Assembly (NCBI RefSeq): GCF_001894925.1
Contig: NZ_BCXD01000016.1
Location: forward strand, 58,420 to 122,419
DNA: 64,000 nt
Reading direction: 5' to 3'
DNA from: Rhodococcus rhodnii NBRC 100604
GTDB taxonomy: Bacteria > Actinomycetota > Actinomycetes > Mycobacteriales > Mycobacteriaceae
A program made the position numbers and the translations under genes. Shown in pieces: positions 39,062-48,049 of this stretch (position 1 is its first letter; each line of letters begins with the position of its first letter). The notes beneath the pieces are model-generated. The model was not told the DNA's origin, made no database searches, and saw only the letters and a list, made by a program, of their open reading frames with translations.

Positions 39062-40615
39062 ATGCCTGCTCCGTCCGCCGCGACCTTCGATCGCCTTCGC
39101 CGTCTGGTGGCGATCGACGACGCCGACTCTCGACCCACTCGTTCGGTCGTCGAGGTGTTCACCGGCAGGCAGCTCGCGACCATCCCGGTGGGTACGGCCG
39201 CCGACGCCGTCGCGGCGGTCGAGCGGGCCCGCGTCGCGCAGCGAGAGTGGGCGAAGCGCCCGGTATCGGAGCGGGCCGAGATCTTCCACCGCTACCGCGA
39301 CCTCGTGCTCGACAACCGTGACGCGCTCATCGACATGGCGCAGGCCGAGACCGGCAAGTCGCGGGTGTCGGCGCAGGAAGAGGTGCTCGACATCTCGATG
39401 ACCGCGCGCTACTACGCGCGGATCGCGAAGAAGGCGCTCGAGCCCTCGCGCGTGCAGGGCATGTTGCCGTTGCTCACCAAGACAGTCGTGCGCTACCAGG
39501 CGAAGGGTGTCGTCGGCGTCATCTCGCCGTGGAACTACCCGATGACGCTCGCGGTGTCGGACGGTATCGCGGCGCTCATGGCGGGTAACGCCGTCGTCCT
39601 CAAGCCCGACAGCCAGACTCCGTACTGTGCGCTCGCCTGCGTCGAGCTGATGTACCGCGCCGGGCTTCCGCGTGACCTGTTCGCCGTCGTCCCCGGGCCA
39701 GGTTCGGTCGTCGGTACGGCGTTGGTCGAGAACACCGACTACCTGATGTTCACGGGCTCGTCGGCGACGGGTGCGCTGCTCGCCGAGCAGGCCGGCCGCC
39801 GCCTCATCGGCTTCTCCGCCGAGCTCGGTGGCAAGAACCCGATGATCGTGACCAAGGGCGCGAACCTGCGTGAGGTCACCGATGCCGCGGTCCGCGCGTG
39901 CTACTCGAACTCGGGCCAGCTGTGCATCTCGATCGAGCGGATCTACGTCGAGCGGCCCGTCGCGACGCAGTTCACGCGGATGCTCGGTGAGCGCGTGAAG
40001 AAGATGACGGTCGCGCCCGGCTACGAGTTCGGTGTCGAGATGGGGTCGCTCATCTCGGAGGACCAGCTCGAGACGATCTCCGGCCATGTCGACGACGCCG
40101 TCGTCAAGGGTGCGACGGTCGTCGCGGGCGGCAAGCCGCGTCCCGACCTCGGCCCGCTGTTCTACGAGCCGACGCTGCTGACGGACGTCCCCGAGGACGC
40201 CGAGGTGTATCGCAACGAGACCTTCGGGCCGGTCGTCTCCGTGTACCCCGTGGATTCGGTGGACGAGGCGATCGCGCAGGCCAACGACACCGAATACGGA
40301 CTCAACGCGAGCGTGTGGGCGGGATCGAAGGACGAGGGCGAGGCGATTGCCGCGAAGATCCACGCCGGGACCGTCAACGTCGACGAGGGCTACGCGCCCG
40401 CGTGGGGCAGCACGGGTGCGCCGATGGGCGGCATGGGTGTGTCGGGCGTCGGCCGTCGCCACGGCGTCGAGGGCCTGCGCAAGTACACCGAGCCGCAGAC
40501 GATCGCCGTGACGCGCATTCTCAACCTCGGCGGCCCCCGCGGCCTCCCGCCGAAGATCTGGGCGAAGATCATGCCGCGCTTCGTCTCCGCCATGAAGTAC
40601 CTCCCGGGCCGCTGA
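39062..40615 (+). CDS. gabD2: Succinic semialdehyde dehydrogenase
   Basis: A 517-residue aldehyde dehydrogenase. The general base Glu is in SAELGGKNPMIV, the catalytic Cys in NSGQLCISIERIY, and the cofactor site includes VVGVISPWNYPM and FTGSSATGALLAE. The sequence is nearly co-linear with mycobacterial GabD2 (Rv1731), which oxidises succinic semialdehyde to succinate with NADP+, closing the GABA shunt. GGGGG precedes ATG 39062 at 5-6 nt. Monocistronic. Confidence 0.92.
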   Translation: MPAPSAATFDRLRRLVAIDDADSRPTRSVVEVFTGRQLATIPVGTAADAVAAVERARVAQREWAKRPVSERAEIFHRYRDLVLDNRDALIDMAQAETGKSRVSAQEEVLDISMTARYYARIAKKALEPSRVQGMLPLLTKTVVRYQAKGVVGVISPWNYPMTLAVSDGIAALMAGNAVVLKPDSQTPYCALACVELMYRAGLPRDLFAVVPGPGSVVGTALVENTDYLMFTGSSATGALLAEQAGRRLIGFSAELGGKNPMIVTKGANLREVTDAAVRACYSNSGQLCISIERIYVERPVATQFTRMLGERVKKMTVAPGYEFGVEMGSLISEDQLETISGHVDDAVVKGATVVAGGKPRPDLGPLFYEPTLLTDVPEDAEVYRNETFGPVVSVYPVDSVDEAIAQANDTEYGLNASVWAGSKDEGEAIAAKIHAGTVNVDEGYAPAWGSTGAPMGGMGVSGVGRRHGVEGLRKYTEPQTIAVTRILNLGGPRGLPPKIWAKIMPRFVSAMKYLPGR

Positions 40616-40635
40616 TCGGCGAAAGATCCAGGGGT

Positions 40636-41265
40636 TCAGAGGATCCCGTGCTCGCGGGCGTAGGCGACCGCCGACGTCCGCGAGTTCACGCCGAGCTTGC
40701 CGAAGACGTGGACGAGGTGTGACTTCACGGTCGCTTCCGACAGCAGCAACTGCTTGCCGATGGCGCGGTTCGACAGCCCGTCGGCGACGAGGCCCAGCAC
40801 TTCGATCTCGCGCGCACTCAGGCTCGTCCGGGGCCGCCGCACGCGCGTCATGAGGCGCGATGCGACGGCGGGTGACAGCACGCTCTCGCCCGCGGCGGCG
40901 CTGTGGACGGCGGCGAGCAGTTCCGCCGGCGGCGTGTCCTTGAGCAGATACCCCGCGGCTCCGGCCTCGATCGCGCTGAGAATGTCCGCGTCGGTGTCGT
41001 AGTTCGTGACGACGAGCACCTGCGGCGGATCGGCGAGCGCACGGATCCTGGCGGTGGCGTCGACGCCGGACGCTCCAGCGCCGAACCGCAGATCCATGAG
41101 CACCAGGTCGACGTCGTGATCACGGCAGAACGACACCGCGTTCTCGGCTGAGCCGGCCTCGCCGACGATCGTGAGGTCGGACGCACCGGGAGCGCCGGAT
41201 TCGAGGAGCGCGCGCAGCCCGGCACGGACGATCGCGTGGTCGTCGGCGAGCAGCAGCCGGATCAT
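40636..41265 (-). CDS. NarL/FixJ-family response regulator
   Basis: A 209-residue regulator. The receiver domain has the acidic pair in LLLADDHAIVRAGL, phospho-acceptor Asp58 in DLVLMDLRFG, the switch Thr in VLVVTNYDTD, and Lys in GYLLKDTPPAEL. The C-terminal LuxR helix-turn-helix is LSAREIEVLGLVADGLSNRA, then EATVKSHLVHVFGKLGV. Its ATG overlaps the stop of the histidine kinase gene (ATGA). It probably controls the divergent ABC transporter genes at 42.6 kb (inference from layout). Confidence 0.93.
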   Translation of the reverse strand: MIRLLLADDHAIVRAGLRALLESGAPGASDLTIVGEAGSAENAVSFCRDHDVDLVLMDLRFGAGASGVDATARIRALADPPQVLVVTNYDTDADILSAIEAGAAGYLLKDTPPAELLAAVHSAAAGESVLSPAVASRLMTRVRRPRTSLSAREIEVLGLVADGLSNRAIGKQLLLSEATVKSHLVHVFGKLGVNSRTSAVAYAREHGIL

Positions 41266-42449
41266 GTGTCGCCGCCGTCCGGGACGGGGATGGACACCGC
41301 GACCGCCGTCATGCCCGGCTCGGACTCGACGCTCGCGGTGCCGCCCAGCGTCTCGACGCGGCGCGCGATCGACTCCAGCCCGAACGACGCTGTCGTGGTG
41401 TCGAATCCGGTGCCGTCGTCGACGACGTCGAGGCTGACGTCGCCGGGCCCGTAGGTGAGGGTGACGCGCATCCGCGACGCGTGCGAGTGGCGGACGACGT
41501 TGGAGACGGCGCCCTGCGCGATGCGGACGAGCGCTGCTTCGATCCGCATCGGCAGCCTCACCTGTTCTCCCTCGACGAGCATCTCGGCCTCGATGTCGCT
41601 GTCGCCGGCGCGGGCGGTGATGCGCGCGAGCGCGTCCGCCAGTGTCGTGTCGTCGAGGGGTGCGGGTGCGAGATCGGCGATGAGACGCCGTGTTTCGGCG
41701 AGCGATTCCGCGGCCGTCTGCCGTGCGAGTCGGATCCGGTCGAGCGACGGATGGTCGGGTGCGGCCGATTCGACCGAGTGCAGCAGCATCTGGATGCTCG
41801 AGAGCCCTTGTGCCACGGTGTCGTGGATCTCTCCCGCGAGCCGGGCGCGTTCCGTCATCGTCCCGGCTGTGCGTGACTGGTTCGCGAGTTGCTCACGGGT
41901 GTGCATCAATTCGTCGATGAGGCGCTGGCGTTCGGCGGCCTCGCGGAACAGTGCGCGATAGCCGAGGGCGATCCCCGTCGCCACGGCGGCACCGATCACC
42001 GGTCCGATGACGACGGCGGCCGACAGCCCGCTCTGGGCGGCGGTCCCCGCGATGGCCACGATCGTTCCCGCGACGACGGCGACGTAGTTCCACGGTGGCC
42101 GCAGCAGGTGGAGATAGAGGAAGAACAGCCCGAACACGAGATACCCGGCGTCCGGGCCGAACATCATGAGCGCACACCACACGACCGACAGCGCGGCGAG
42201 CCACACCCACGTCGCCGGTGGCCGGACGCGCCGCGCGATGCCCCAGAGATACACGGCGACGAACGCCGCGACCAGCACGACGACCACGACGGTGTGCTGT
42301 TGCTCCTGTACGACGGCCCGCACCACGACGATCGCGGCCAGCACGATCACGAGGACGTGCAGGCTCGTCTCGATGCCCCGGAACACCGGGGCGAGTGGCG
42401 ACGGGTGCGCGAGCGGCGACGGCTGGGGGCGGTTCTGCTCGGCGTGCAT
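41262..42449 (-). CDS. NarL-type sensor histidine kinase
   Basis: A 395-residue kinase. Residues about 25-165 form five or six membrane helices with very short loops, like the DesK/LiaS type that sense the membrane or an intramembrane partner. HisKA_3 carries the phospho-His in RLAGEIHDTVAQGLSSIQML; the HATPase_c domain has AVSNVVRHSHAS (N box) and DVVDDGTGFD (G1). TACCGT sits 7 nt before ATG 42449, suggesting a leaderless start; ATG 42488 is the alternative. It is operonic with the response regulator gene. Confidence 0.9.
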   Translation of the reverse strand: MHAEQNRPQPSPLAHPSPLAPVFRGIETSLHVLVIVLAAIVVVRAVVQEQQHTVVVVVLVAAFVAVYLWGIARRVRPPATWVWLAALSVVWCALMMFGPDAGYLVFGLFFLYLHLLRPPWNYVAVVAGTIVAIAGTAAQSGLSAAVVIGPVIGAAVATGIALGYRALFREAAERQRLIDELMHTREQLANQSRTAGTMTERARLAGEIHDTVAQGLSSIQMLLHSVESAAPDHPSLDRIRLARQTAAESLAETRRLIADLAPAPLDDTTLADALARITARAGDSDIEAEMLVEGEQVRLPMRIEAALVRIAQGAVSNVVRHSHASRMRVTLTYGPGDVSLDVVDDGTGFDTTTASFGLESIARRVETLGGTASVESEPGMTAVAVSIPVPDGGDT

Positions 42450-42583
42450 TTCCTCCACGGTAGCGCGCCGGTGGCCGACTGCATCCATCGAAAGTTGCAG
42501 CGGTCCACCCACCTTACGACGGTCGCCGGTCCCGTCCGACGTCCGATGGAAACGGCCTCGCACACGGCCAACCTAGATCACGG

Positions 42584-42601
42584 GGCCACTGAGCGGTGGC
42601 C
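42584..42601. promoter_or_regulatory. Dyad at the start of the ABC transporter transcript
   Basis: GGCCAC-TGAGCG-GTGGCC is a perfect 6-bp inverted repeat. A -10 hexamer TAGATC lies at 42574-42579, so the dyad covers the expected start of transcription of the permease-ATPase operon. It could be the target of the adjacent response regulator or a 5' hairpin. Confidence 0.4.
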
Positions 42602-42622
42602 GATCGAACGGAAGGACACAGC

Positions 42623-43660
42623 GTGTACGTGGCACTGCGAGACCTCAGGGCGGCGCGAGGGAGATTCGCGCTGATCACGGCGGTGGTGGTGCTCGTCGCC
42701 CTGCTCGTGAGTTTCCTCAGCGGGCTCACCGCCGGACTCGGGCACCAGAACATCTCCGCACCGTCGCAGATCGCGGCGGAGCGCGTCGTCTTCGCCGACG
42801 GCGGATCGGGGCCGTCGTACGACGAGTCGTCGCTGACGGGCGACCAGATCGCGCAGTGGCGTTCGGACGCCGAGACGGTCGATCCGATCGGGCTCACCCG
42901 CGGTCAGGCAGGAGTCGACGGCGGTGCCGAGGCGACGGTCGCCCTGCTGGGGGCGAACGGCGGTTTCGATCGCCCGTTGCCCGAGGCGGGGACGGTGCTG
43001 CTCAGCGAGGGCGCCGCGACCGATCTCGGAGCGAGTGCCGGCGACACCGCTCGCATCGGCGACGCGACCTACACCGTCGCGGGCGTGGGCGGCGACGACT
43101 GGTTCAGCCACAGTCCCGTCGTGTGGATGGCGCTCGAGGACTGGCAGCACGCGAACCCGCGCGGTGGCGACGCGACGGTCCTCGCCGTCTCGGGCGTCAC
43201 CGACGAGGATGCGGCGAACGCCGCCGCGGACACCGTCGCGACGTCGGTCACCGGTTCGTTCGAGGGAATCGCTTCCTATCAGGCCGAGAACATGTCGCTC
43301 AGCCTCATGACGACGATGCTGTTCGCGATCTCGGCCCTCGTGATCGGTGCGTTCTTCACCGTGTGGACGGTTCAGCGCACCCCTGACATCGCGACGCTCA
43401 AGGCGCTCGGCGCGACGACCGGATCGCTCGTGCGCGACGCACTCGGGCAGGCGTTCGTGATCCTCGTGCTCGGTGTCGCGCTCGGCATCGGACTGACGAC
43501 GGCGTTCGCGGTGTTCGCGGGAGGTGCACTCCCGTTCGTCGTGGACGTGTCGACGACGCTCGTGCCCGGCGCGGCGCTCGTCGGACTGGGGCTCGTGGGC
43601 GCGGCGTTCGCGCTCCGGTTCCTCGTGACGACCGATCCCCTGACCGCACTCGACCGCTGA
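42623..43660 (+). CDS. ABC transporter permease, FtsX/MacB type
   Basis: A 345-residue permease with one N-terminal helix (ALITAVVVLVALLVSFLSGL), a periplasmic MacB-PCD-like domain of about 200 residues, and three C-terminal helices, the FtsX fold. The cytoplasmic coupling region is VQRTPDIATLKALGATTGSL. Such proteins are mechanotransmitters for lipoproteins or peptide antibiotics and often pair with a NarL/DesK-type two-component system, as here. GTG 42623 has GGAAGGA 6 nt upstream and is preferred over ATG 42596. Confidence 0.86.
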   Translation: MYVALRDLRAARGRFALITAVVVLVALLVSFLSGLTAGLGHQNISAPSQIAAERVVFADGGSGPSYDESSLTGDQIAQWRSDAETVDPIGLTRGQAGVDGGAEATVALLGANGGFDRPLPEAGTVLLSEGAATDLGASAGDTARIGDATYTVAGVGGDDWFSHSPVVWMALEDWQHANPRGGDATVLAVSGVTDEDAANAAADTVATSVTGSFEGIASYQAENMSLSLMTTMLFAISALVIGAFFTVWTVQRTPDIATLKALGATTGSLVRDALGQAFVILVLGVALGIGLTTAFAVFAGGALPFVVDVSTTLVPGAALVGLGLVGAAFALRFLVTTDPLTALDR

Positions 43661-43699
43661 CTCGGCGCGATTCGACCCACCACGATTCGGAGAGAAGAC

Positions 43700-44449
43700 A
43701 TGTCCCACACCAACACTCGTATCGGAGAATCCGCGCTCTCACTGCGCGACGTGACGCTCACCTACCCGGACGGGCAGAGTCGCGTGACAGCACTCGACGA
43801 CGTCTCGCTCGACGTCGCGGCGGGCGAGATCGCCGCTGTCACCGGGCCGTCCGGCTCCGGAAAGTCCACGTTGCTCGCCGTCGCGGGGGCGCTCGTGCGC
43901 CCCGATCGGGGCAGCGTGCTCTTCCGGATGCCCAGTGGCGTCGCCGATCTCGCGTCGCTCGGGCGCCGTGAGGCGTCGCGGGTGCGCCGTGAGCACATCG
44001 GGATCGTGTTCCAGGGGTCGAACATGGTGTCGTCGCTGACGGCACGCGAACAGCTCGAAGCGATGGTGCATCTCGGGCAGCGTCTCGTGGTGCCCGCCTC
44101 GGTGCGGCGCCGCACTCGCGAGCGGGCTCTCGAGCTGCTGGACGCGGTGGGCCTCGCCGATCACGCGAACAAGCGCTCGAACCAGCTCTCGGGCGGTCAG
44201 CGGCAGCGGGTCAATCTCGCTCGCGCGCTGATGAACTCGCCGTCGATGCTCGTCGTCGACGAGCCGACCAGCGCGCTCGATCAGGAACGCGGCGCCGCCA
44301 TCCTCGATCTCGTCGTGAGCGTGGCGCGGGAACAGGACGCGGCGACGCTCCTCGTGACGCACGACCTGCGACACCTCGACCGGATGGATTCGGTGTACCG
44401 CGTCGTCGACGGCAGGCTCGAGGCCGCGTCGCAGGCAGCGCTCGCCTGA
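43700..44449 (+). CDS. ABC transporter ATP-binding protein, LolD/MacB type
   Basis: A 249-residue ATPase with Walker A GPSGSGKST, Q-loop IGIVFQGSNMVSSLTA, signature LSGGQRQRVNLARAL, Walker B MLVVDEPTSALD and H-loop LLVTHDLRHLDR. It starts 39 bp after the FtsX-type permease gene with a GGAGAGAAG ribosome-binding site and must be its partner. One permease gene plus one ATPase gene implies a 2+2 complex. Confidence 0.92.
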   Translation: MSHTNTRIGESALSLRDVTLTYPDGQSRVTALDDVSLDVAAGEIAAVTGPSGSGKSTLLAVAGALVRPDRGSVLFRMPSGVADLASLGRREASRVRREHIGIVFQGSNMVSSLTAREQLEAMVHLGQRLVVPASVRRRTRERALELLDAVGLADHANKRSNQLSGGQRQRVNLARALMNSPSMLVVDEPTSALDQERGAAILDLVVSVAREQDAATLLVTHDLRHLDRMDSVYRVVDGRLEAASQAALA

Positions 44450-44474
44450 GCCCCTGAGCCCCCCTGAGCCCCTA
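44445..44474. repeat. Short tandem repeat between convergent genes
   Basis: Three copies of CCTGAGCCCC, slightly irregular, span the end of the ABC ATPase gene, the 22-bp gap and the end of copD. It contributes no recognisable hairpin. Probably slippage-generated. Confidence 0.6.
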
Positions 44475-45425
44475 GGCCGTCGTCGCGAGTGCGGCCGCGA
44501 GCCCGAACGCCACGGCCATGACGATCACCTCGGCCACGGCCCGCCGCAGCGATCCCTCCGCCGTGACGCGATGTCGCTCGGCGTCGGGCACCCAGGTCCG
44601 GCGCCACCGGCGGGCGAGGGCGAGCAGCCCGACGAGCACGACGGCCTTCGCGACGACGATCCGCCCGTAGCCCGTCGACACGAGGGCGAGCGGGTCGCCG
44701 AGCGCGACGGCGGCGTCGACGACGCCCGTGACGGTGAGGGCGAGCACGCACCGCCACGCGAGCGTCGAGTAACGCGGGAGCCACAGCGCCCAGCCGCTGC
44801 GGCCGCGGACGGTGAGAGCGAGCGCCCCGAGCACACCGATCCACACCGCGGCGGCGAGGACGTGGATCGAGTCCAGGACCGAGCCGAACGGCTGCTGTGC
44901 CATGTGCCCTGCCGCCGGACGTGCGACGAGCGCGACCGCCGCGAGCACCACGACGGGGACGTACGCGCGATCCCAGCCCGTCCGGTAGGCCGCGACGAGG
45001 ACCGCGGTCGCGGCGACGACGAGTGCGAGCGTCGCCGCGCCGACCCGGCCCGTCGCGACGTCCGTCACGAAGTACCGGAAATCGGCGAGTGTGGTCCCGC
45101 CGCCGCCCGTCGCCTCACCTGCGGCGAGCGCGAGATGGACGGCCTCGGCGATCGCCCAGCCGCCGGCGATCGCCGCGACCGGTCGCACTGTGTCTGCGGT
45201 GTCGGCGCGCCGCCGATCCTCCCGGCCGATCGCCCACATCACGCCCGCGCCGAGCACCGTCGACCCGAGTCCGAGGGCGAGGACGCGCACGACACTGGAC
45301 GGTTCGGGCCCTTCCGGCCGGGCGAGCAGCCACGCGAGGGCGACGCCCACGAGCGCGGCGGGTCCGGCGGCGAGCAGCATTCGCCGCCGCGCGAACTCCG
45401 GCCACGCTCGTGGCGCGTCCGTCAC
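44472..45425 (-). CDS. copD: Copper-resistance D family membrane protein
   Basis: A 317-residue protein with about eight helices. The CopD domain lies in the second half, with AAGHMAQQPFGSVLDSIHVL, AAAVWIGVLGALAL and RYSTLAWRCVLALTVTGVVD; the conserved His residues of GHM and SIHVLAAAVW are likely copper ligands. CopD moves copper across the membrane, receiving it from CopC. Its GTG overlaps the copC stop (TAGTG). Last gene of a four-gene copper cluster. Confidence 0.88.
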   Translation of the reverse strand: MTDAPRAWPEFARRRMLLAAGPAALVGVALAWLLARPEGPEPSSVVRVLALGLGSTVLGAGVMWAIGREDRRRADTADTVRPVAAIAGGWAIAEAVHLALAAGEATGGGGTTLADFRYFVTDVATGRVGAATLALVVAATAVLVAAYRTGWDRAYVPVVVLAAVALVARPAAGHMAQQPFGSVLDSIHVLAAAVWIGVLGALALTVRGRSGWALWLPRYSTLAWRCVLALTVTGVVDAAVALGDPLALVSTGYGRIVVAKAVVLVGLLALARRWRRTWVPDAERHRVTAEGSLRRAVAEVIVMAVAFGLAAALATTA

Positions 45426-45946
45426 TAGGACTTCGGCTTGCGCAGGGCGAAGAACACGCCTGCCGCGACGATGACGACGGCACCGACGACGAACGGCCAC
45501 AGCGGCACGCCGCCACCGCCCTCGTCGTCACCGGCGGCGGCTGCGTCCGCCGCCGCGCCAGGAGTGCCCGATCCCTCCGTGGTGAGGGTGAACGGAATGG
45601 TGCCGCTCACGGGGTGACCGTCGGCGGACGTCACGCGGTACGCGATCGTGTACTCACCGGCGGGTCCGAGCTCACCGAGATCGGCGCTCACGGTGTTGCC
45701 CTCGACCCGAGGATCGCTCTTCGTCCACAGGTTGCCGTCGGGCCCGACGACGGTGAGCGACGCGAACTGGGTCTGCAGAGCCTCGTTGAACTGCACCTCG
45801 ACGCGTTCCGGTCCGGCGTCGACGCTCGATTCCGGTGCGGGATTCGATCCGGTCGTCACCGAGTGCGCGGACGCCGTTCCGACGCCGAGCGCTGCGGCGA
45901 GCACGAGCACGAATCCGGCCACGACGGCCGCTGCGCGCGTGTTCAC
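45425..45946 (-). CDS. copC: Copper-binding CopC-domain protein
   Basis: A 173-residue exported protein. Signal cleavage after TASA leaves mature His as residue 1 (HSVTTGSNPAPESSVDAGPE), the usual Cu2+ ligand, and the second conserved His is in TSADGHPVSGTIPF. A linker rich in Ala, Asp and Gly leads to a C-terminal membrane helix (PLWPFVVGAVVIVAAGVFFA) that anchors it. It overlaps ycnI by ATGA and copD by one base, so the three are coupled. Confidence 0.92.
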   Translation of the reverse strand: MNTRAAAVVAGFVLVLAAALGVGTASAHSVTTGSNPAPESSVDAGPERVEVQFNEALQTQFASLTVVGPDGNLWTKSDPRVEGNTVSADLGELGPAGEYTIAYRVTSADGHPVSGTIPFTLTTEGSGTPGAAADAAAAGDDEGGGGVPLWPFVVGAVVIVAAGVFFALRKPKS

Positions 45947-46614
45947 GAGCGCCTCGATCGGACGAGCGCGACGAGACCGAACGCGGCTCCGAGCGCGCCG
46001 AGGACGAGTCCTGCGCCGCCGAGCCAGCGTGCGGTGTCGTCGCTGGCGTCGGCGGTGGCAGCGGCCTCGCCGTCGTGCTGTGCGGGGGTGTCGCCGCCGT
46101 GCGAGTGGCCGTGCCCGCCCGAGCCCGCCGCGAGGGTGAGCATCGGCGCCGGGTACTCGGGCTCGCTGCCGTCGTCACCGACCGGCTGGTCCCATGCGAC
46201 GACCTCGCCGTCGCTGTAGCCCTGCTCGGTGGGGAAGGAGACGTCCTCGGACTCGGGGAGCGGCCCGGCCGACAGCATGAACTGCCCGAACTCTCCCGGT
46301 GCGATGCCGGTGCCCGGATCGGCCGTCCACGTCACTGCCGTCGCTTCCTGCGACGCGGGGTCACGGTCGACGACGGCCGTCCAGCCTGGAACGGGCTCGG
46401 TGCGTGCCGACGTGAGGTTCGGCAGCTCGACGCGCACCGACGTCGTCGACGCGGTGTCCGATTCGGTGGGGACGCGGAAGGTGAGGACGCCGTAGCCGCC
46501 CTGTTCGGCGCCGGGCGCGACGACGCTGACGTGCGCGGAGGCGACGCCCGCGCCTGCGACGAGCAGTCCTGTTGCGGCGCCGAGTGCGACGGCGCCACGT
46601 GTGATCACGTTCAT
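45943..46614 (-). CDS. ycnI: YcnI/DUF1775 copper-binding protein
   Basis: A 223-residue exported protein. The signal ends at GVASA, so the mature protein starts with His (HVSVVAPGAEQGGYG), which in YcnI binds Cu2+ with a Glu/Trp brace. VLTFRVPTESDTASTTSVRV and VPGWTAVVD are family features. A His-rich stretch (GGHGHSHGGDTPAQHDGE) precedes the C-terminal anchor helix. It probably hands copper to CopC. First overlapping gene of the ycnI-copC-copD block. Confidence 0.9.
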   Translation of the reverse strand: MNVITRGAVALGAATGLLVAGAGVASAHVSVVAPGAEQGGYGVLTFRVPTESDTASTTSVRVELPNLTSARTEPVPGWTAVVDRDPASQEATAVTWTADPGTGIAPGEFGQFMLSAGPLPESEDVSFPTEQGYSDGEVVAWDQPVGDDGSEPEYPAPMLTLAAGSGGHGHSHGGDTPAQHDGEAAATADASDDTARWLGGAGLVLGALGAAFGLVALVRSRRS

Positions 46615-46655
46615 GAAGGTGTGCCTGTTCTTCGAAGGGGAGTTCCGGGAAGAGA

Positions 46656-47165
46656 TCAGGCGGGTGGGCCGCGGCCGAGGACGTCGGCGACGACGAGGCG
46701 CGCACGGGGACGTGCGGGAGCGGCGATCGGGCGCAGGGGAGGCGCCGCCGTCGGCACCGGAATAGGAAGCAGGACGGCCCGGACGACGTGCACGACCGGG
46801 CCGTAGAGGCGTTCGACCGCACACACGGCGACGCCACACGCGAGTGTCGCGAGGGCGTGGGCCGCGAGCATCGGGCCGTCGGGAAGCATCGCGTGACCGG
46901 GCATCGCGAGGGCGAGGCCCGCGTGGCCGAGCACCTGCCCCGCGAGCAGAACTGCGACGAGACCGCGCCGGGTGGTCGCGAGCGCCGGGATCGACGCGGT
47001 CACGTACCCGACGGCACCGCCGACCGCGAGCACCAGAGCGAGGGCCGTCCCCATCGCGACGTGCCCACCGCCGGCGCCGTGTGCGGCGATCGACGTCGCG
47101 ACGACGAAGCTGCCCGCGACGGCGCCACGGAACGCCGCGGTCGGCGTCGCGGGTGGTACGCGCAT
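46656..47165 (-). CDS. Small membrane protein of the copper cluster, function unknown
   Basis: A 169-residue protein with about four hydrophobic helices. His and Met residues cluster near the membrane (GHAGLALAMPGHAML and ASIAAHGAGGGHVAMG), which may bind copper. The C-terminal 35 residues are Pro/Arg-rich. It lies 41 bp upstream of ycnI on the same strand and is probably the first gene of the operon. I do not recognise a named family. Confidence 0.7.
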   Translation of the reverse strand: MRVPPATPTAAFRGAVAGSFVVATSIAAHGAGGGHVAMGTALALVLAVGGAVGYVTASIPALATTRRGLVAVLLAGQVLGHAGLALAMPGHAMLPDGPMLAAHALATLACGVAVCAVERLYGPVVHVVRAVLLPIPVPTAAPPLRPIAAPARPRARLVVADVLGRGPPA

Positions 47166-47248
47166 CGGGGCCCCCGATGGTGGTGGTCGGATGTGTGCGG
47201 CGACCAGCGTACCGGCGTTGTGCCGGGTTTCCCGAACCGCAGGCCTGG

Positions 47249-47902
47249 TCAGCGCACGCCGAGGCGGGCGAGGACGTCGGCCTCGACGCCGTCGAGCTCG
47301 TGCGCGATCGCACGGTGTGCGGCCTTGCGTCGCTGCGGCGGCATCGCCTCCGCGGCGTGGACGGCGGTGCTCAGCTCGTCGAGCCGGGTGCGCGTGGCGT
47401 CGGCGAACTGCTGGGCCTCGGCGTCGTCGGGACGGCGGGCGAGGACGTCGGCGACGGACGTCTCGGCGGCGGCGATGCGGGCCGCGAGCTTCGCGCCGTG
47501 TCCGGTGAACTGTGAGAGCTGATCGACCTCGATGCCCATTCGCGAGGCCCGCCGCTGATCGGCGACGCCGCGCGCCGCCGTCGCCGCGCGGTACGCGATC
47601 GGCAGCAGGACGGGCGCGAGCACGCGTGCGATACCGAGGTAGCGGCGCACGTTGGCGGCCGACAGTCCCTGCCGGGCGGCGGCCTTCTTCTGCTCCTCGA
47701 GGGCTTCGAGGCGTGCCTTCTCGATCCGCTTGTCGGCGTCGCGATCGTGCTTGGCCTGCTTGCGGATGGCCTTGGCCGCGGACTTCTCCCGCTTGTCGAG
47801 CCGCTTCGCGGTGAGCTTCGCTTCGAGTTTCGCCTTCTCCGTGAGGGCTTTCGCCTCAGCCCTGCGCGTCGCGCGCGACGTGCGCTTTCCGAACAGCCCC
47901 AT
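47249..47902 (-). CDS. DUF6474 coiled-coil protein
   Basis: A 217-residue protein. MGLFGKRTSR is followed by about 80 residues rich in Lys, Arg, Ala and Glu, a predicted charged helix (LTAKRLDKREKSAAKAIRKQ). A moderately hydrophobic helix VLAPVLLPIAYRAATAA follows, then an acidic helical C-terminal part. Family restricted to mycolate-containing actinobacteria; function unknown. The ATG has GAGTGAGGGG upstream. It is divergent from the TM0106-type nuclease gene. Confidence 0.8.
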   Translation of the reverse strand: MGLFGKRTSRATRRAEAKALTEKAKLEAKLTAKRLDKREKSAAKAIRKQAKHDRDADKRIEKARLEALEEQKKAAARQGLSAANVRRYLGIARVLAPVLLPIAYRAATAARGVADQRRASRMGIEVDQLSQFTGHGAKLAARIAAAETSVADVLARRPDDAEAQQFADATRTRLDELSTAVHAAEAMPPQRRKAAHRAIAHELDGVEADVLARLGVR

Positions 47903-48049
47903 CGAAAAGACCCCTCACTCGAAGTGTTCGCCCTCAGGTCGGTTGCGTGATCGATCGTGTCGAGGCTATCAATTGCGCCGCCGCCGTATCGGTCAGCGTG
48001 CACGGGGTGCTTAGGGAATGTGGGTGGGGAGCGACATAATGGCCGCATT

